This document shows, in pieces, positions 33,112-46,209 of a stretch of 64,000 nucleotides of DNA. The DNA is from Tetracentron sinense (taxonomy: Eukaryota; Streptophyta; Magnoliopsida; Trochodendrales; Trochodendraceae). The stretch is from assembly GCA_015143295.1 (NCBI GenBank), contig CM026564.1:10838416-10902415 (forward strand). Direction: 5' to 3'. Made by a program: the position numbers and the translations under genes. The notes beneath the pieces were generated by a model. The model did not search any database, was not told where the DNA came from, and saw only the letters and a list, made by a program, of their open reading frames with translations. Position 1 is the first letter of the stretch. Each line of letters opens with the position of its first letter.

Positions 33112-34236
33112 ATAAGGCGGGGCACACGAGGTCGTGGACCACACACTAGAGCTTCATCTTCTTCTAGAGATGAGGATGAGCAGCTAGACCTCTCTCAGGT
33201 CTTAGGCTCTATTGCTGAGACACTCGCCACACTGGCGGCTCGGTAGTCTATACCATCCTCGGTAGCACCTACTCCACCGCCCGCAGCTCCAGTACATCGT
33301 ACAGCTAGAGTTGAGGCATTCAGAAGATTAAGGCCTCCATCATTTCATGGGAGTGTGGACCCTCTTGCTGCGGAGGCTTGGATCCTCCAAGTGGAGAAGA
33401 TATTTGGGGTTTTCTCTTCAACAGAGGAAGTGAAAGTAGCATGGGCTGTCTTCATGCTAGAGGGCAAGGCACACCATTGGTGGTTGTCCGCCTTGAGGAC
33501 GTGAGATTTGACCATGCAAGGTCAACCTTGGACTTGGGACGAGTTCAAGGATACTTTTTATAAGAAGTATTTCCCAGTTGGAGCTCGGGAAAAGAAAGAA
33601 AAGGAGTTCATCAACCTAGAACAGTGTTCGATGACTGTGGCTGCTTATGAGGCCAAGTTCTCGTAGCTCTCTAGATTTGCGCCTCACATGGTTGCTACCG
33701 AGGCGATGCAGGAAAGAAGGTTTGAGCAAGGGCTTAAAGATGTTATCATGGAGAAAGTATCGGCTTTCAGGCACGCTACTTATCCGGAAGTAGTAGACAA
33801 GGCCTTATTGATCGAGGCAAATTCGGAGGTGGTGTCCAAGAAGAGGGACTTGGCGAGAGGCCAACCTAGTAGTTCAACACCACCAGAGAGACGGGCTAGG
33901 ACTGGCCCTTATCAGTACTCGTGGCCAGCACCACCTCAGTATGCGTGGCCAGTACCACCTATGAGGCCATCTTATGCGCCTCCAGTTCCACGGTCGTACG
34001 TGCCTCAGGCACCACGACCTCAGGCTCTTCCAGCCCCACGGCCTATTGCACCTCGGGTGGTGAGGTACGCTCCACCTCTGGCCCCTTCGACGTACACACA
34101 TGAGGTCTGCACTTCATGCGGCCGAAGGGATCCGGCAGGAGATTACCAAAGAGCATCGGGTGGATGTTTTCATTGTGGTCGCCAGGGCCACGTAATTAGG
34201 GATTGCCCTGGCTGGCATTTACCAGGCCAGTCTTAG
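33112..34236 (+). pseudogene. Element E gag (CCHC), three in-frame stops
   Basis: The probable start codon is ATA at 33112 (ATG in the ancestor, by comparison with A). The gag domain begins LRPPSFHGSVDPLAAEAW and a proline-rich stretch follows. The zinc knuckle CFHCGRQGHVIRDC is near 34170-34210, and the frame ends at 34236. In-frame stops are TAG at 33244, TGA at 33502 and TAG at 33664. The longest open piece is 33688-34236. Leader 32774-33111 has no gene, and 34237-34529 is spacer. Confidence 0.9.
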
Positions 34237-34529
34237 GATATTAGGCCCCCAGTACGCCCAGCAGGATCATACCAAGCGTCATCTCAGCCTACCCAATCTA
34301 TACCTCCGCCTTGCGAGGTGAACAAGGGGCGAGTTTTTGCCTTGATAGAGGGTGATGCACTTGTATCTGATGATGTGGTGCAAGGTACGCATTTAAATTT
34401 ATTCAATTACCCGCGATTGTCATGTTGTGCTTTATTCATTGTGTACGTATGTGGCGTGCTATATATCTATCTACCTATTTATATGATGTGATGCATGGAT
34501 TGACTTAGCTAGTTAAAATTTTAGGAACC

Positions 34530-34880
34530 TTACTAGTCAATGAATGTTTCGCTAGAGTGTTGATCGACACTGGGTCTACTCACTCATTTGTCCCACCGAG
34601 TTTTTCCATGGCTTTTCTATGGAGCCTAGTTAATTGGAATCGGAGTTATTCATAGCGACTCCACTCGGCAAAACAGTGGTAGCCGATAGCATTTTCAGAA
34701 ATAGTACAGTCCAAGTGGGAAGCCATGAATTAGCAGCCGATCTTATCATCCTTGGATTCTAGGATTTTGATGTTATCTTGGGAATGGATTGTTTAGCAGC
34801 GCATCTTGGGCATGTGGCTTGCTTTAAAAAGATGGTACTCTTCAGGCAGGTGGAAGGGAAGCTATTCCATTTTCGGGCGT
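34530..34880 (+). pseudogene. Element E protease (frameshifted)
   Basis: [18 protein letters not shown] marks the active site (near 34540-34590). A frameshift follows around the FSMAFL region, and TAG interrupts [11 protein letters not shown] near 34760. The second conserved block, [16 protein letters not shown], is in the RT frame at 34776. Trp is replaced by Cys in that block. Confidence 0.85.
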
Positions 34881-36322
34881 TGAAAAGTAGAGATATTGCT
34901 CGCTTTGCGACATTGAGCCTAGCGAACCCCGAGGCAAAAGACTCTTCGACTATCCCGGTCGTGAGTGAATTCCTGGATCTATTTCTAGAGGAGTTGCCAG
35001 GGTTGCCTCCAGACAGGGAGATTGAGTTTATGATCGAGCTTGCACCAGACACAGCTCCTATTTTTCGGGCTCCGTATAGAATGGCTCCTATTGAACTCAA
35101 GAAGTTGAAGACTCAGTTAGAGGAATTGCAAGACCTTGGTTTCATTCGACCAAGTGTTTCACCGTGGGGTGCCCTGGTATTATTTGTTAAAAAGAAGGAT
35201 GGCTCGATGCAGATGTGCAATGATTACCGACAATTGAATAAGGTCGCTATAAAGAATAGGTATCCATTGCCTAGGATTGATGACTTGTTAGATCAGCTAA
35301 AGGGAGCGAGATTTTTCTCAAAAATTGATCTTCGGTCGGGTTATTACCAGTTGAAGATGGCTGAAGATGTTCCCAAAACTACTTTCTGGACTCGGTATGG
35401 ACACTACGAGTTCTTGGTGATGCCTTTTGGTCTCACAAATGCCCCGGTAACCTTTATGGATTTGATGAACCGGGTGTTCAGGCCATATTTTGATCGATGC
35501 GTGATCGTGTTTGTCGATGAAATCTTAATATATTCCCAGACACGGGGAGATCACATGCGAGACTTTCACCTTGCTTTGGAAATATTGAGAGAACACAAGC
35601 TGTACACCAAGCTTAGCAAGTGTGAGTTTTGGTTGGAAGAGGTGGCATTCCTAGGCCATGTTGTATTCGCGGAAGACATTTCGGTAGATCCGAAGAAGAT
35701 AGAGGCAGTCATGAGTTGGGCAAGGCCCAAGAGTGTTACAGAGATATGCAGTTTTCTTGGGTTGGCAGGCTACTACAGGAGATTTATAGAGGGTTTCTCT
35801 AGCCTTGCAGCACCGCTCACTTACCTGACAAAGAAGAATGCGAAGTTCGTATGGAGCGATAAGTGCGAGATCAGTTTCACAGAACTGAAGAAGAGGCTTA
35901 CCACAGCCCCCGTCCTTACTATGCCATCCGGACGTGATGGTTATGAGGTGTACAGTGATGCCTCGCACGTTAGACTTGGGTGTGTCCTTATGCAGCACAA
36001 GAAAGTCATTGCCTATGCATCAAAGCAATTGAAGGAGCATGAAAAGAATTACCCCACACACGACTTGGAACTTGCCGCAGTTGTGTTTGCACTCAAGATT
36101 TGGTGCCATTACCTTTATGGGGTAGAGTTCTGTGTGTTCACAGATTACAAGAGCCTTAAGTATCTCTTTTCCCCAAAGGAGCTAAGTCTACGGCAACGGC
36201 GTTGGATGAAATTTCTGAAAGACTACAAGTGCACCATCCAATACCACCTGGGCAAAGTAAACGTTGTAGCAGATGCTTTGAGTAGAAGTCCTCCAGGTCT
36301 GTTGGTATACATGTTGGTGTAG
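34881..36322 (+). pseudogene. Element E reverse transcriptase and RNase H
   Basis: Part of one open frame of 514 codons (34778-36322), the longest in the window. RT blocks: [48 protein letters not shown] (one residue shorter than in A and B after it) and [12 protein letters not shown]. The usual motif is VDD; here the second catalytic aspartate is glutamate (35519-35521), which should abolish activity. RNase H follows with [16 protein letters not shown] and [22 protein letters not shown] ends it before EWGLLEELAN. Confidence 0.93.
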
Positions 36323-37845
36323 GAATGGGGACTACTAGAAGAATTGGCAAATCTGGACATCAGTGTGAATGATTCCGTCTGTAGCCCTGTTTTGGCAAAT
36401 GTCACGGTTCGGCCATACATTATAGACTTGATCCAAGAATATCAAGCCACGGATGCTGAATTGTTGGCTTTTTGGGATAAGGAATTTGCCAAGGGTAGTG
36501 AGGACTTCTCTCTCACTAGCCGAGGTGCTATCACATTCAAGGGAAGGCTTTGTGTTCCGGCCAATGCGGATCTTCAACGAGAGATTTTGGATGAAGCCCA
36601 CTGGGCAAAGTACACGGTGCATCCAGGGGGTACAAAGATGTACTGGATCCTCAAGAATCACTTTTGGTTGTGGAATATGAAGAGGGACGTTGCAGAGTAT
36701 GTGGCACGGTGTTTGGTGTGCCAACAGGTGAAAGCAGAGCACTTGAGACCCGTCGGTCTATTGCAGTCTCTCCCTATTCCCGAGTGGAAATGGGAGCACA
36801 TATCCATGGACTTCATTGCGGGTTTGCCAAAAAGGGCAAGGAACTCAGATGCGATATGGGTTATGGTGGATCGTTTAACAAAGTCCGCACACTTCTTGCT
36901 TTACCGGACTACCTTCAACCCTAGTCAGTTGGCCGCACTATATATCAAGGAAGTGGTTAGGCTACATGGGGTGCCAGTCAGTATTGTGTCAGATTGGGAT
37001 CCAAGATTCACATCAAGATTCTAGAAAATTTTTCCAGAAGCTATGGGTTCCTGACATGATTTCAGCACCGCCTTTTATCCACAACCAATGGATAAACCGA
37101 GAGGGTGAACCAAGTCATAGAAGACATGCTTCGGGCATGTATGCTAGATTTCAAGGGCAGTTGGGAAGAGCACTTACCTTTGGTTGAATTTGACTATAAT
37201 AATAGCTATCAGGCAAGCATCTAAATGGCTCCGTTTGAGGCCTTGTATGGGCAAAGCTGCAGGTCTCCTCTCTACTGGGATGAGGTAGGAGAGAGAAAGG
37301 TGTTAGGTCTGGAGTTGATTGGGCAAACTGCGGGTATAGTCAAGATCATCCGAGATTGGTTGAAAGCCGCTCAAGATCGTCAAAAGAGCTATGTGGACAC
37401 GCGCCGCAGGGACTTGGAATTCCAGGTTGGGGATCAAGTCTTTGTGAAGGTATCTCCTAGCAAAGGAGTTATGAGATTTGGCAGGAGAGGTAAGCTTAGT
37501 CCTCGATATGTTGGCCCGTTCGAGATCATCACGCGAGTTGGTGAAGTTGCTTACAGGTTAACTCTTCCACCTCACATGGCCGCGGTTCACAACGTTTTTC
37601 ACGTATCTATGCTTCGGAAGTACATTGCGGACCCTTCGCATGTCCTAGAGTTAGAACCGTTGGAAATCTGAGAAGATCTCATGTTGGTTGAAAATCCGAT
37701 TCATATCTTGGATCGGAGAGATCAAGTCCTTCACAACAAGTCTATTCCATTGGTTCTTGTGCAATGGCAATATCATACTCGAGAAGAGGCTAAATGAGAA
37801 CGTGAGGCCGAAGTTAAAGCGAAGTACTCGGAATTGTTTGAATGA
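36323..37845 (+). pseudogene. Element E integrase with chromodomain
   Basis: Zinc finger near 36600-36730 (HWAKYTVHPGG ... CLVCQQVKAEH). Core with MDFIAGLPKRARNSDAIWV and [11 protein letters not shown], then TAG at about 37021. A disrupted stretch (37025-37222) precedes MAPFEALYGQSCRSPLYW. The C-terminal part runs RQKSYVDTRRRDLEF to HVSMLRKY. The chromodomain (ILDRRDQVLHNKSIPLVLVQ) has TGA for Trp in its EEATWERE block, and pol ends at 37843. Confidence 0.92.
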
Positions 37846-37933
37846 GTTTTTGTATAGGTTTTGTATATGACTTGTAATTTTGTTTTGGTTTGTAATGTAA
37901 GTATCGTCTAAATTTCGAGGATGAAATTTTTGT

Positions 37934-37945
37934 AAGGGGGGAGGA
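37934..37945 (+). other. Polypurine tract of element E
   Basis: AAGGGGGGAGGA directly before the 3' LTR. Confidence 0.88.
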
Positions 37946-39988
37946 AGTAGAACCCCGGAATTTTTCATACTAATTGAATAGTACTTTCGTAACCAATGAG
38001 CCTTTAACGTAGTATAATTAATAAATAAGGGAGAAATTAAAAATTCTGAAATGTTAGAAATGTTCCTTTTCAAAGTACGAACCCAACGCAAGTTGAATCG
38101 TCAAAATCCGACGAACGAGTCAAAAGATATGGCCAAAACAGTAAAATGGGTCAAAAATCTACAGAGCACCGATCGCTAGGGATCGATCGGTTCACAACCG
38201 CTCGGTCGGTCCAAATTAGCGATTGATCGGTCCAAAACCGATCGATCGGTAGCTATCGACTGGTTAACTTTTTTGTATGGGGACATTTTTCAGAGAGCAT
38301 GTTTTTTACCGAGAGCTCGGTCAAGAACACCAATCGCTTGGTATTTACCACCGATCGATCGGTATATCATGTTTTGCAAAATTTCATTAAGGGCTTTTTC
38401 GGCATTTGGGTGTTATACCCTTTGCCTACAAGGCTTGCCCGAGTCTTTAGGGCTCATTCAACACACTTAAAGTGTTTTGAGAGATAGAGAGAGGAGAAAG
38501 GGGTTTCCAAACCTAAGGTTTGCATTTGAGAAGGAATCAAGGGTTTGAAGACCCTAGATCACCTCAAGCTTGGATTTCTTTAAGTTCACGGTTCAAGCAC
38601 TCGTGAGGAGCATGTTCCTCAAGCTAGGGCAGTAACTCCAAGCACGTTTTGGGAAGGTTTCCCCCATTTGTCAAGGTCGGTACCTTTTGCTACCCTCCTA
38701 GTTCATACCTCTTCTTCCTTTCTTCTTTATTATTTTCCTAATGTATGAACCTAATAGGAGATGTGATGGAAGTGGTGTGAGAATGGATGTTGGGCGATGA
38801 ATGCCGTGTGAATGATGTGATGAATGAAATTGGAAGGTGTTTGATGAAATGCCAAGGTGAATAAAATGAATTATAAATTAAGAAATGCAGGCCTAAACAC
38901 TTATGAAATTGCTAGGGAATATGATAGTGTGATTCCTCGTTTTCCTTAAATTGCATAATTATTACTCGTTCAATTATTGATATGCTATGCGTTGTTGAAA
39001 TCCCCAAATGTCATATTTAATTCCAAATGCAAGCATGTACACGATCTCACGAGCACGGCATGCATGACATGGTTTACCGGCATTTTAAAAAATAAGGCTT
39101 AGAGGTGGGACATGTCTTATGACATGTTTTGCCTTGCTTTTGACAAGAACAAGACAAGCATTCATAAAGAAGGGTCTCCCTTCCCTCTCAAGTGCATATC
39201 ATAAAGAAGGGTCTCCCTTCCCTATCAAGTGCATATCATGAAAGAAGGGTCTCCCTTCCCTCTCAAGTGCATCTCACAAGTACATGAACATGTTAAAGTC
39301 CAAGCACGCAAGCATGACACGTATGACATGACACGCATGACAAGATCAAGCAAGATAGACTTGACAAGTTTTCCACGAAAAGGGTAATTTAAGTCAAGTC
39401 AAGTGCACAAAGATTTTTAAGAGATTTATCGGCTTTTATGTGATGCAAGCATGAATATAAACTGCTTTGCTTTCCTGTTATTTTATAAATTACTTCCTGC
39501 TTTATATATATTATTATTGCTATGCTATGACTGTTGGTTAGTATTTGGTACCCGCTGAGTATTCCATGCTCAGCCGTACTTCTTATGTCGGCAGGTGATA
39601 GTAGAGCGGTTGCTCCTTTTGATATCTGTGTTCCTGGTCCTTGGGTAGAAGAAGAGTACGTCGAGGAACCTCCGGTAGAGGGCTACTATTAGGTGGTAGA
39701 TTCTGAGTGAGTGAGCTATGGGTGTGAGCTTGAGAGAGTTATACTTATGTACTTTGGCGGGTCTGTTCCCACCTTCTTTTGTTCCCTTTTTGTATAAAAC
39801 TTGGATCATGTATATATACACATAGAGGTTTTGTTTAGATTTCCGCTGTGCTTCGTAGTTATGTTTCCGCTATTCTTGTCCTCTATTGTGTATGCTCCAG
39901 GTCTGTTGCAGGTTATTTTGGTCAAGCAAGTCATGATGAGTCGTCCAAGATTCACTTTAACTCCTAGGGTGGGTTTTGGGTCGCGACA
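37946..39988 (+). mobile_element. Element E 3' LTR (2043 bp)
   Basis: Starts AGTAGAACCCCGG (TG mutated to AG) and ends GGGTCGCGACA. It retains the R region lost from the 5' LTR, with the CAAGGTCGGTA junction at about 38678-38688. It lacks about 110 bp near 38840 that the 5' LTR has. Hairpin units at 39165-39275. Confidence 0.95.
39585..39692 (+). CDS. LTR micro-ORF, 35 aa (element E 3' LTR copy)
   Basis: Same length as the 5' LTR copy. It differs at Gly7 to Arg, Ala9 to Val and Ile26 to Val, and stays open. Core CVPGPWVEEEYVEEPP is intact. Confidence 0.45.
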   Translation: MSAGDSRAVAPFDICVPGPWVEEEYVEEPPVEGYY

Positions 39989-40075
39989 ATTGCCCTCTAT
40001 GGGGTTAAGCAGGTTCAAACAGTGTAATGGGCCCAATGTCCCATTAAGTCCAAGGTGGGGTTTTGGGGCGTTTCA

Positions 40076-41019
40076 TATGATGAGCTTGGGATTCGCATTA
40101 GAGACACTTAGTCTCTATTTCTGGACAACAAAAGATATTTGTAAATAGGAATACAAGTTTTCTAGAAGAGAAACTGAATTTAGAATTGTTCTAGAAGTAG
40201 AAGCCCAATGACCGATCGATAACTATGAGAATTGATAGAGATCAACTCTCTATTCCCACCATACCTAAATAGTACACTAGAACCCACATGTCCCAGAATC
40301 TGTAGTTGGACTAACTTTTATTCTGATGAAGTAATCAAATTGTTTGATTTTCATCTAAGAATGAAAGTATCATTTGTGTACAAACTGGTTAGTGGGAGCA
40401 TGATTACTTTCCTGGCTTTATGCAAATATAATATTTTATTCATTGTGAATGAATTATGAATATTATTCTTCTCTCTTAGATGTGATCTAGCAATTTTGCA
40501 ATGAAGGACAAAAACTTTAACATTATGTTTTCTTAGTCCTAAATGGTTTAGAGACAAAAGAAAAAAAATGATATTGTTATCCTCCCAATAATAATTATGT
40601 TTTTGTACAAGTAAGATTCCAAGAAAAGAGTTTTCTACCTTTAGGGAATGGAATTTTTTTCTCATAGATATATGATATCATGAAATAGTATACTTGTACT
40701 AGACCAAATATTCATCACATATTGATGTGATAAAATATTCATCAGATTGGTTCGGAGCATTGTACAATGGTAAAGCACAAGCATGTTAACTTCTGAAAAT
40801 AACTGTTGGACAATATCATTTTGTTTAGTCTTTTAAAACTGTGGTTATTGATAATAAATCTGTAAGAGTTGTAGGTAGTATTGCATTACTATAATAGTTG
40901 TGGTAAAGCAGACATGATAGACTCATATATATATTAAGTTATGCCTTAGCTGGTGTTTGAGAAACATCACTGAGAAGATGGGAATTACATCAAATTGCCT
41001 TAGAGTGCAAGTGGGAGAT
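40076..41019 (+). pseudogene. Copia retrotransposon remnant with RT fragment
   Basis: After LTR L ends, 40340-40460 encodes FVYKLVSGSMITFLALCKYN, then ILFIVNEL. This resembles the Copia RT block around YVDDILLIGND, with the YVDD residues lost. The remainder to 41019 is too decayed to assign. AAGTGGGAGATT at 41008-41019 looks like the polypurine tract before the 3' LTR. Confidence 0.65.
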
Positions 41020-43394
41020 TGTTGGACATATATCCCCTCGAAAGCCAATATAAGACTTTTCTATATTTATTAGAGAAGCATCACATTCACACAACCAACT
41101 ATAAATGGTATTTATATTAATTACTGTCTCATTTGATGATGACATAAAATTCCATAGGTAACATTGTAGGAAAATCATGCAAAGGTTGCAAGGAGATATG
41201 ATTTTTCACTTCCTTATAAACCTAATATTGTTCGAAGCCTCTAGAGTATTGGTTGGGCGCCGTATTTCATCATGGCTTGCACATGTGTAGTTCTAGAAGA
41301 TAGTGTGATGAATCTCATTCACAGGGAGAGTTGACTCTTGATAAACATGTGAGTATATGTAGTAAGTACATAATACTGAACGGGGTCATAAGTGGATACC
41401 CTATGGGATACACCGTTAGATTGTATTAGAGTTATCCATTCGACAAATTTCCTTAGACCTGAAAGGTTAACATATTCTCAAACATCTGTCTATATGGCTT
41501 TGATGTGCCAATCGGCAATGTCCAATACACAGGACTAACTCCGGGTACGTTGGGTCATGTACACAATGTTTGAAGAAGTGTGTAAATACTCAATAAGGAA
41601 TCCACTATTTCTTAATTGGAGATAATAATATCAAGATGATACTTGTTGAACTAAACTCAAAATCCAGTACTGGTGCTTTTCGGTAAAATGGTCTTTATGG
41701 AAGTTGATATTTTCAATATAGAAAAGTATATGTATATGTCAGTTCTTTTATAATGTTTCTTTGAAAGTGTTTTAAAAGTTCAGTTCAATGAAAAAGTATT
41801 TATGAGAAAGAGTTTTATTCATAAGCCAGAGACTAGACAGTGGACTTGTTCCAATCCCGGAAGCTTATATATGATATCGGATTATGGAATGATTTATTTG
41901 TAAATAAATTGTGAGATAGTACTTACAAGCAATTATCTAATTTCTGGAGGTTGATCACAATGTATTAATGGGCATTATTGTGATCAGTGGAAGTCCAGGG
42001 ACTTAAATAACATTCTATGATCCTAAAAGGAATTATAGGAAAGTGTTTCCTAGCAATAAGGCTTCACATTAAAGGTGATGAAGCACTTGGTCCCACAATC
42101 GGAAATAGGAGATCCCTTTAGATCTCACACACTAGGACCTTCTCAAGGCTTTTAATTTAATTTAGAATTAAATTAATTAATTTCTCCATGTAATTCACTA
42201 TATGTTATAGTGAAGCTCTTATAGGTGAAATCATATAAGATGTGATTTACCAAATGGTTTGGACCAATATGGTATTTTTGATAAAGATCAAAAGGTGACA
42301 ATATAAGAGGTTAGACCTCAAAAGGGGCGTGAGATGTGGGGCCCACCTAGGATGGGACACACACTTCATTAATTTATTATTTATTTAATTAGTTACTAAT
42401 TAATTATCTCCTACAAAGTAGGGAATAGATTAGTTGGTTACTAATTAATGATTTCCTATTAAATAGGGAATGAAATAGTTTGTTACTAATTGTTTTTCTA
42501 TTTCCTACAGAATGAATTAGTTTGTTACTAATTGTTTTTCCGATTAAATAGGGAATAGATTAGATTGTTACTAATTTTTTTCTATTAAATAGGGAATGGA
42601 TAATGTTGGATTCTATTTTGATTAAATCCTAATTGGATTAGGATTATCATTAAAGAATTAAAGAGAGTTCTAATTGGATTAGAATTTAGAAAGAGGAGTT
42701 TGACTTGAGCTATAAGATAGCTAAAAGAGGAGTCAATAAAAGGACCCCCCCTTAGTGGAACATCTACACAATGAGGGTTCCCTCTCTCTCTAACGTTTTT
42801 CTCTCTCCCTCTTGGGTTGTATGGCCAGCTCTCCCATTCCTTCTCTTGGTTTTTGTTTTGATCTTGGATAATATCAGAACCAATCATTGAAGATAAAGAA
42901 TTATTCTTTATTGTTCAAGAAAGGATCTTGCATTCAAGAAAAAATAAAAGATTATAGAGCTTCAATTGGAAAGGCATTGCTCGCTCACCTCTTCCATTCC
43001 TTCTTTAATTTGTTTTGCTTTTGATCTTAAAGTAAATCAAGAACAAATCCTTGTAGATCAAGAATAGTTCTTCCATAATCAAGGTTGATTCTTTCTACAT
43101 CAAGATTGAATCTTTATTGATCAAGAAAGGTTCTTGAATCAAAGAAAAGAAGAAAAGATTAAAGAGCATTGATCAAAAGGGCTATTAGCTTCCATTGGAG
43201 AAAAGCTTTGGAAATTCAAAGAAGGTTTGTGTGAATCGACAGGAGGCTTTACACTTGAGGAACTTTGTAAGTATGGTTTCTCACACCATGATTTAATATG
43301 ATCATAAGATGACCATTGGGAAGATTTTGATTAGATCAAAATCAAGTTTAAATTAAAAATAATGCTTCAAAAATTTTTATATTCATGTCTTCTG
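41020..43394 (+). mobile_element. Copia 3' LTR (about 2.4 kb)
   Basis: Begins TGTTGGACATATATCCCC right after the polypurine tract. Alignable in blocks with the LTR at 52582 (for example ATGGGCATTATTGTGATC and ACACTAGGACCTTCT). The end is not sharp: alignment with the LTR at 16539 places it near 43394. Confidence 0.75.
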
Positions 43395-43846
43395 TGAGCA
43401 CGGATTTCGTCCACCCCATGGAAAGGGAATGGGTTGATTAAGAGTTGCCACCTATTCATTCAGAAGGGATAAGTCCCGGGTAATTGATAAGGTCTTGGTT
43501 TGCATTAGAGTTTTAGGTAAGAGGTTCAGTTAAGTTCCAGGGAAGGTGTTAGTCACCCTGTGTCGCGACCCAAAACCCACCCTAGGAGTTAGAGTGAACT
43601 TTGGACGACTAATCATGACTTGCTTGACAACCAACCTGCAAAACCCACAGAGCATATACAATAGAGGACATTATAGCGGAAACATAACTATAAAACACAG
43701 CGGAAGTCTAAACAAACCTCTATGTATATACGAATCCAAGTTTACACAAAAGGAATCCAAAAGAAAGTGCGGATAGACCCGCCAAAATCCATGAAGGTAT
43801 ATCTCTCATCTCACCCACAGCTAATCCACTCAGAATCTACAACCAC

Positions 43847-43966
43847 CTAATGGTAACCCTCTACTGGAGGTTCCTCCAAAGGCTCCTCGACGTACTCCTC
43901 TTCCACCCATGGACCAGGAGCACAAACATCAAATGGAGCAGCAGCTCCCTTAGAACCTGCCGACAT
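43847..43966 (-). CDS. LTR micro-ORF, 39 aa (G1 copy)
   Basis: MSAGSKGAAAPFDVCA, then PGPWVEEEYVEEPLEE and ending GYH-stop. Same length as in A and M, with different codons (CCA TTT GAT GTT TGT; GAA GAG GAG TAC). The dyad lies just upstream. Confidence 0.45.
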   Translation of the reverse strand: MSAGSKGAAAPFDVCAPGPWVEEEYVEEPLEEPPVEGYH

Positions 43967-44334
43967 AAGAAGTACGGCTGAGCATGGAATACTCAGCGGG
44001 TACTAAATACTAACCAACAATTATAGCATAAAAATGGCAATACATAAATCAAGAGCAATTCATATATGTTAGACGGAAACAATTCATATCATACAAGGAA
44101 GTAAAGCAATTTATAATCATGCTTGTATTTCATAGAAAGCCGATAAAACCTCTTGAAAACATCGTGCACTTGACTTGACTTGAAATATCTTTTCTTACTT
44201 GAAAGCTTGTCGTGTTTGTCTTACTTGATCTTGTCGAGCGTGTCGTACGTGTCATGTCATGCATGTCATGCGTGCTTGCTTGTGATCATGTAACTTGTGA
44301 GATACACTTGTGAGATATCCGTGTGAGATGCGCT

Positions 44335-44560
44335 TGAGAGATGCCTTGAGAGGGAAGGGAGACCCTTCTTTATGCCATGCACTTGCGAGGGAAGGGAGAC
44401 CCTTCTTCATGATATGTATGTACTTGCGAGGGAAGGGAGGCCCTTCTTCATGATATGCACTTGTGAGTGAGGGGAGATCCCTCGTGGAATGTTGGTTCTT
44501 GTTTTCTTGTGAAAAGCGAGGTAAAACATATCGTAGGATATGTCCCACCTCTAACCATGT
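44335..44560 (-). repeat. Hairpin minisatellite in G1
   Basis: Four units of about 45 bp: three with GAAGGG...CCCTTC (one spacer AGG, others AGA) and one with GAGGG-N5-CCCTC. A further stem, ACATATC-N3-GGATATGT, at about 44527-44545 lies inside an outer GAGGT...ACCTC pair. Confidence 0.8.
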
Positions 44561-45360
44561 TCTTGAAAACTTCGATAAATCATGTCATGCATGCCGTGCT
44601 CGTGGGAACCGTGTACATACATGCATTCTATTTTAAATATGACATTTGGGTAATTTCACAACACATATAACATCAATGATTAAGCAATGTAATATTCATA
44701 TCATTTAGGGAAAGCAAGAAACACACTATCATAGGCCCTAGCAATATTCATAATTTATTAGGCATGCATTTCCTAATTTACAACTCACTTTATTCACCTT
44801 GGCATTTCATCAAACATGGTGTGTTCATTATTGATTTACCCTACAACATGTTTTTCTAGATGGGTTTTACTCAAATCATACATGTATGTTCATTATTGGA
44901 ATAATGCCCTCCCCATTATAATCATCACAACACAACCATTGGCATCCAATCGCCCATTCCATCTCCATTCACCATTCACAACCATCCATCTCATAGCACA
45001 TGTGTAAATGAAAGAAAATCAAAAGAAATAAAGGGAAAAGGAGGAACTATAACTAGGAGGGTAGTAAGAAGTACCTGTCACGCCCCAAAATACCCCATAG
45101 GAGTTTAGGGATACTTTAGGTGGACTATACAAACCTGCCAAACCATCCTGTAATGAACAAGATAAATAAGGTACTAAATAATGATAATCAGAGCGCGGAA
45201 GCTAAACATAATTTGCGGAAGCGAAAACTAAAATTTTCTTTTCTTTATAATGATCCAAACAGTAGTATTCCAAGTTAACATAAATACAAAACACATCTAA
45301 GTCTAAGGTGGACAGGCCCACCTAACAAAATACAAAAGACAAAATACAACTCTGTCTCGC

Positions 45361-45515
45361 TCAATAGTCATCCCCGTGGGGCCAATGGTCTAAGTCTCTC
45401 GCCTCCGCCTGAGGCTCGACTACTAGATCCTCATAAGGTTCCTCCTCGCCATAGTCCTCCTCTATCCAAGGACCCGGATCACAAATGTCGAGAGGGACTC
45501 GGTACCTACCGACAT
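45361..45515 (-). pseudogene. LTR micro-ORF in G2, 1-bp frameshift
   Basis: Start MSVGTES is followed by a frame change; the shifted frame reads VPLDICDPGPWIEEDYGEEE to the usual TGA at 45361. The span is 155 bp against 156 in B, so a single base was lost near codon 6. Confidence 0.55.
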
Positions 45516-46209
45516 GAAAGTACGGCTGAGCATGGAATACTCAGCGAGTACAAGCCCCTAACTAACAATGGTAATAACGAACAACATCATATACAAGAAA
45601 TGGGAGGAGTATAGTTCATAATCATTTCTAGTAACCTCATATATAAACATTTTATCAAGTCATAATTATTATGAAACTAAAACATATCTATGCATCATAC
45701 AATTCCTCTTTGAGTTGTCCTTTTAATATTTCTTATGAGCCAGAGGTTAGCACCCGCATATCCCTGGGCTACCAACCTCCTTGACAGTACAATACCTTTC
45801 TTATGAGCCAGGGGTTAGCACCCGCACATCCCTGGGCTACCAACCCCCTTGACAGTACAATACACTTCTTATGAGCCAGAGGCTAGCACCCGCACATCCC
45901 TGGGCTACCAGCCTCCTTGACAGTACGTGTCACGCCCCAAAATACCCCCTAGGAGTTAAGGGATACTTTAGAGGTGACTGCGTGTACCTGTCAAACCATC
46001 CTGTAATGCAAGAGGCTAAACATGATATAATACAATGATAATCAGAGCGTGGAAACTAAACATAAGTGCGGAAGCATAAGCCAACTTTTTCTTTTCTTCT
46101 ATTACTCCATATAGTATTCCAAGTTAACATATACTAAATACAATCAAAGTAAAGGTGGACATGCCCACCTATCAAAATACAAAAAAAGGAACTTTCTAAC
46201 ACTGTCCTC

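Larger units (their letters stand above)
30886..39988 (+). mobile_element. Element E: near-complete Ty3/gypsy chromovirus (9103 bp)
   Basis: 5' LTR, primer site, gag, protease, RT, RNase H, integrase with chromodomain, polypurine tract and 3' LTR in order on the plus strand. Perfect TSD ATTGC at 30881-30885 and 39989-39993. The LTRs are similar outside two large indels. In-frame stops in gag and pol and a changed RT catalytic residue make it non-autonomous. It sits in LTR L. Confidence 0.96.
23590..40075 (+). mobile_element. LTR L: old, divergent LTR interrupted by K and E
   Basis: Three pieces (23590-23648, 30535-30880, 39994-40075) rejoin when K and E and their TSDs are removed. The first piece contains GTTGGTTAGACTAGATATCC and ACTGAGCGTTGTCAATGCTT, a mutated form of the dyad block found in the other LTRs. 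The last piece ends GTTTTGGGGCGTTTCA. Only the 3' part of L is recognisable, and its micro-ORF motif is not preserved. Confidence 0.6.
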
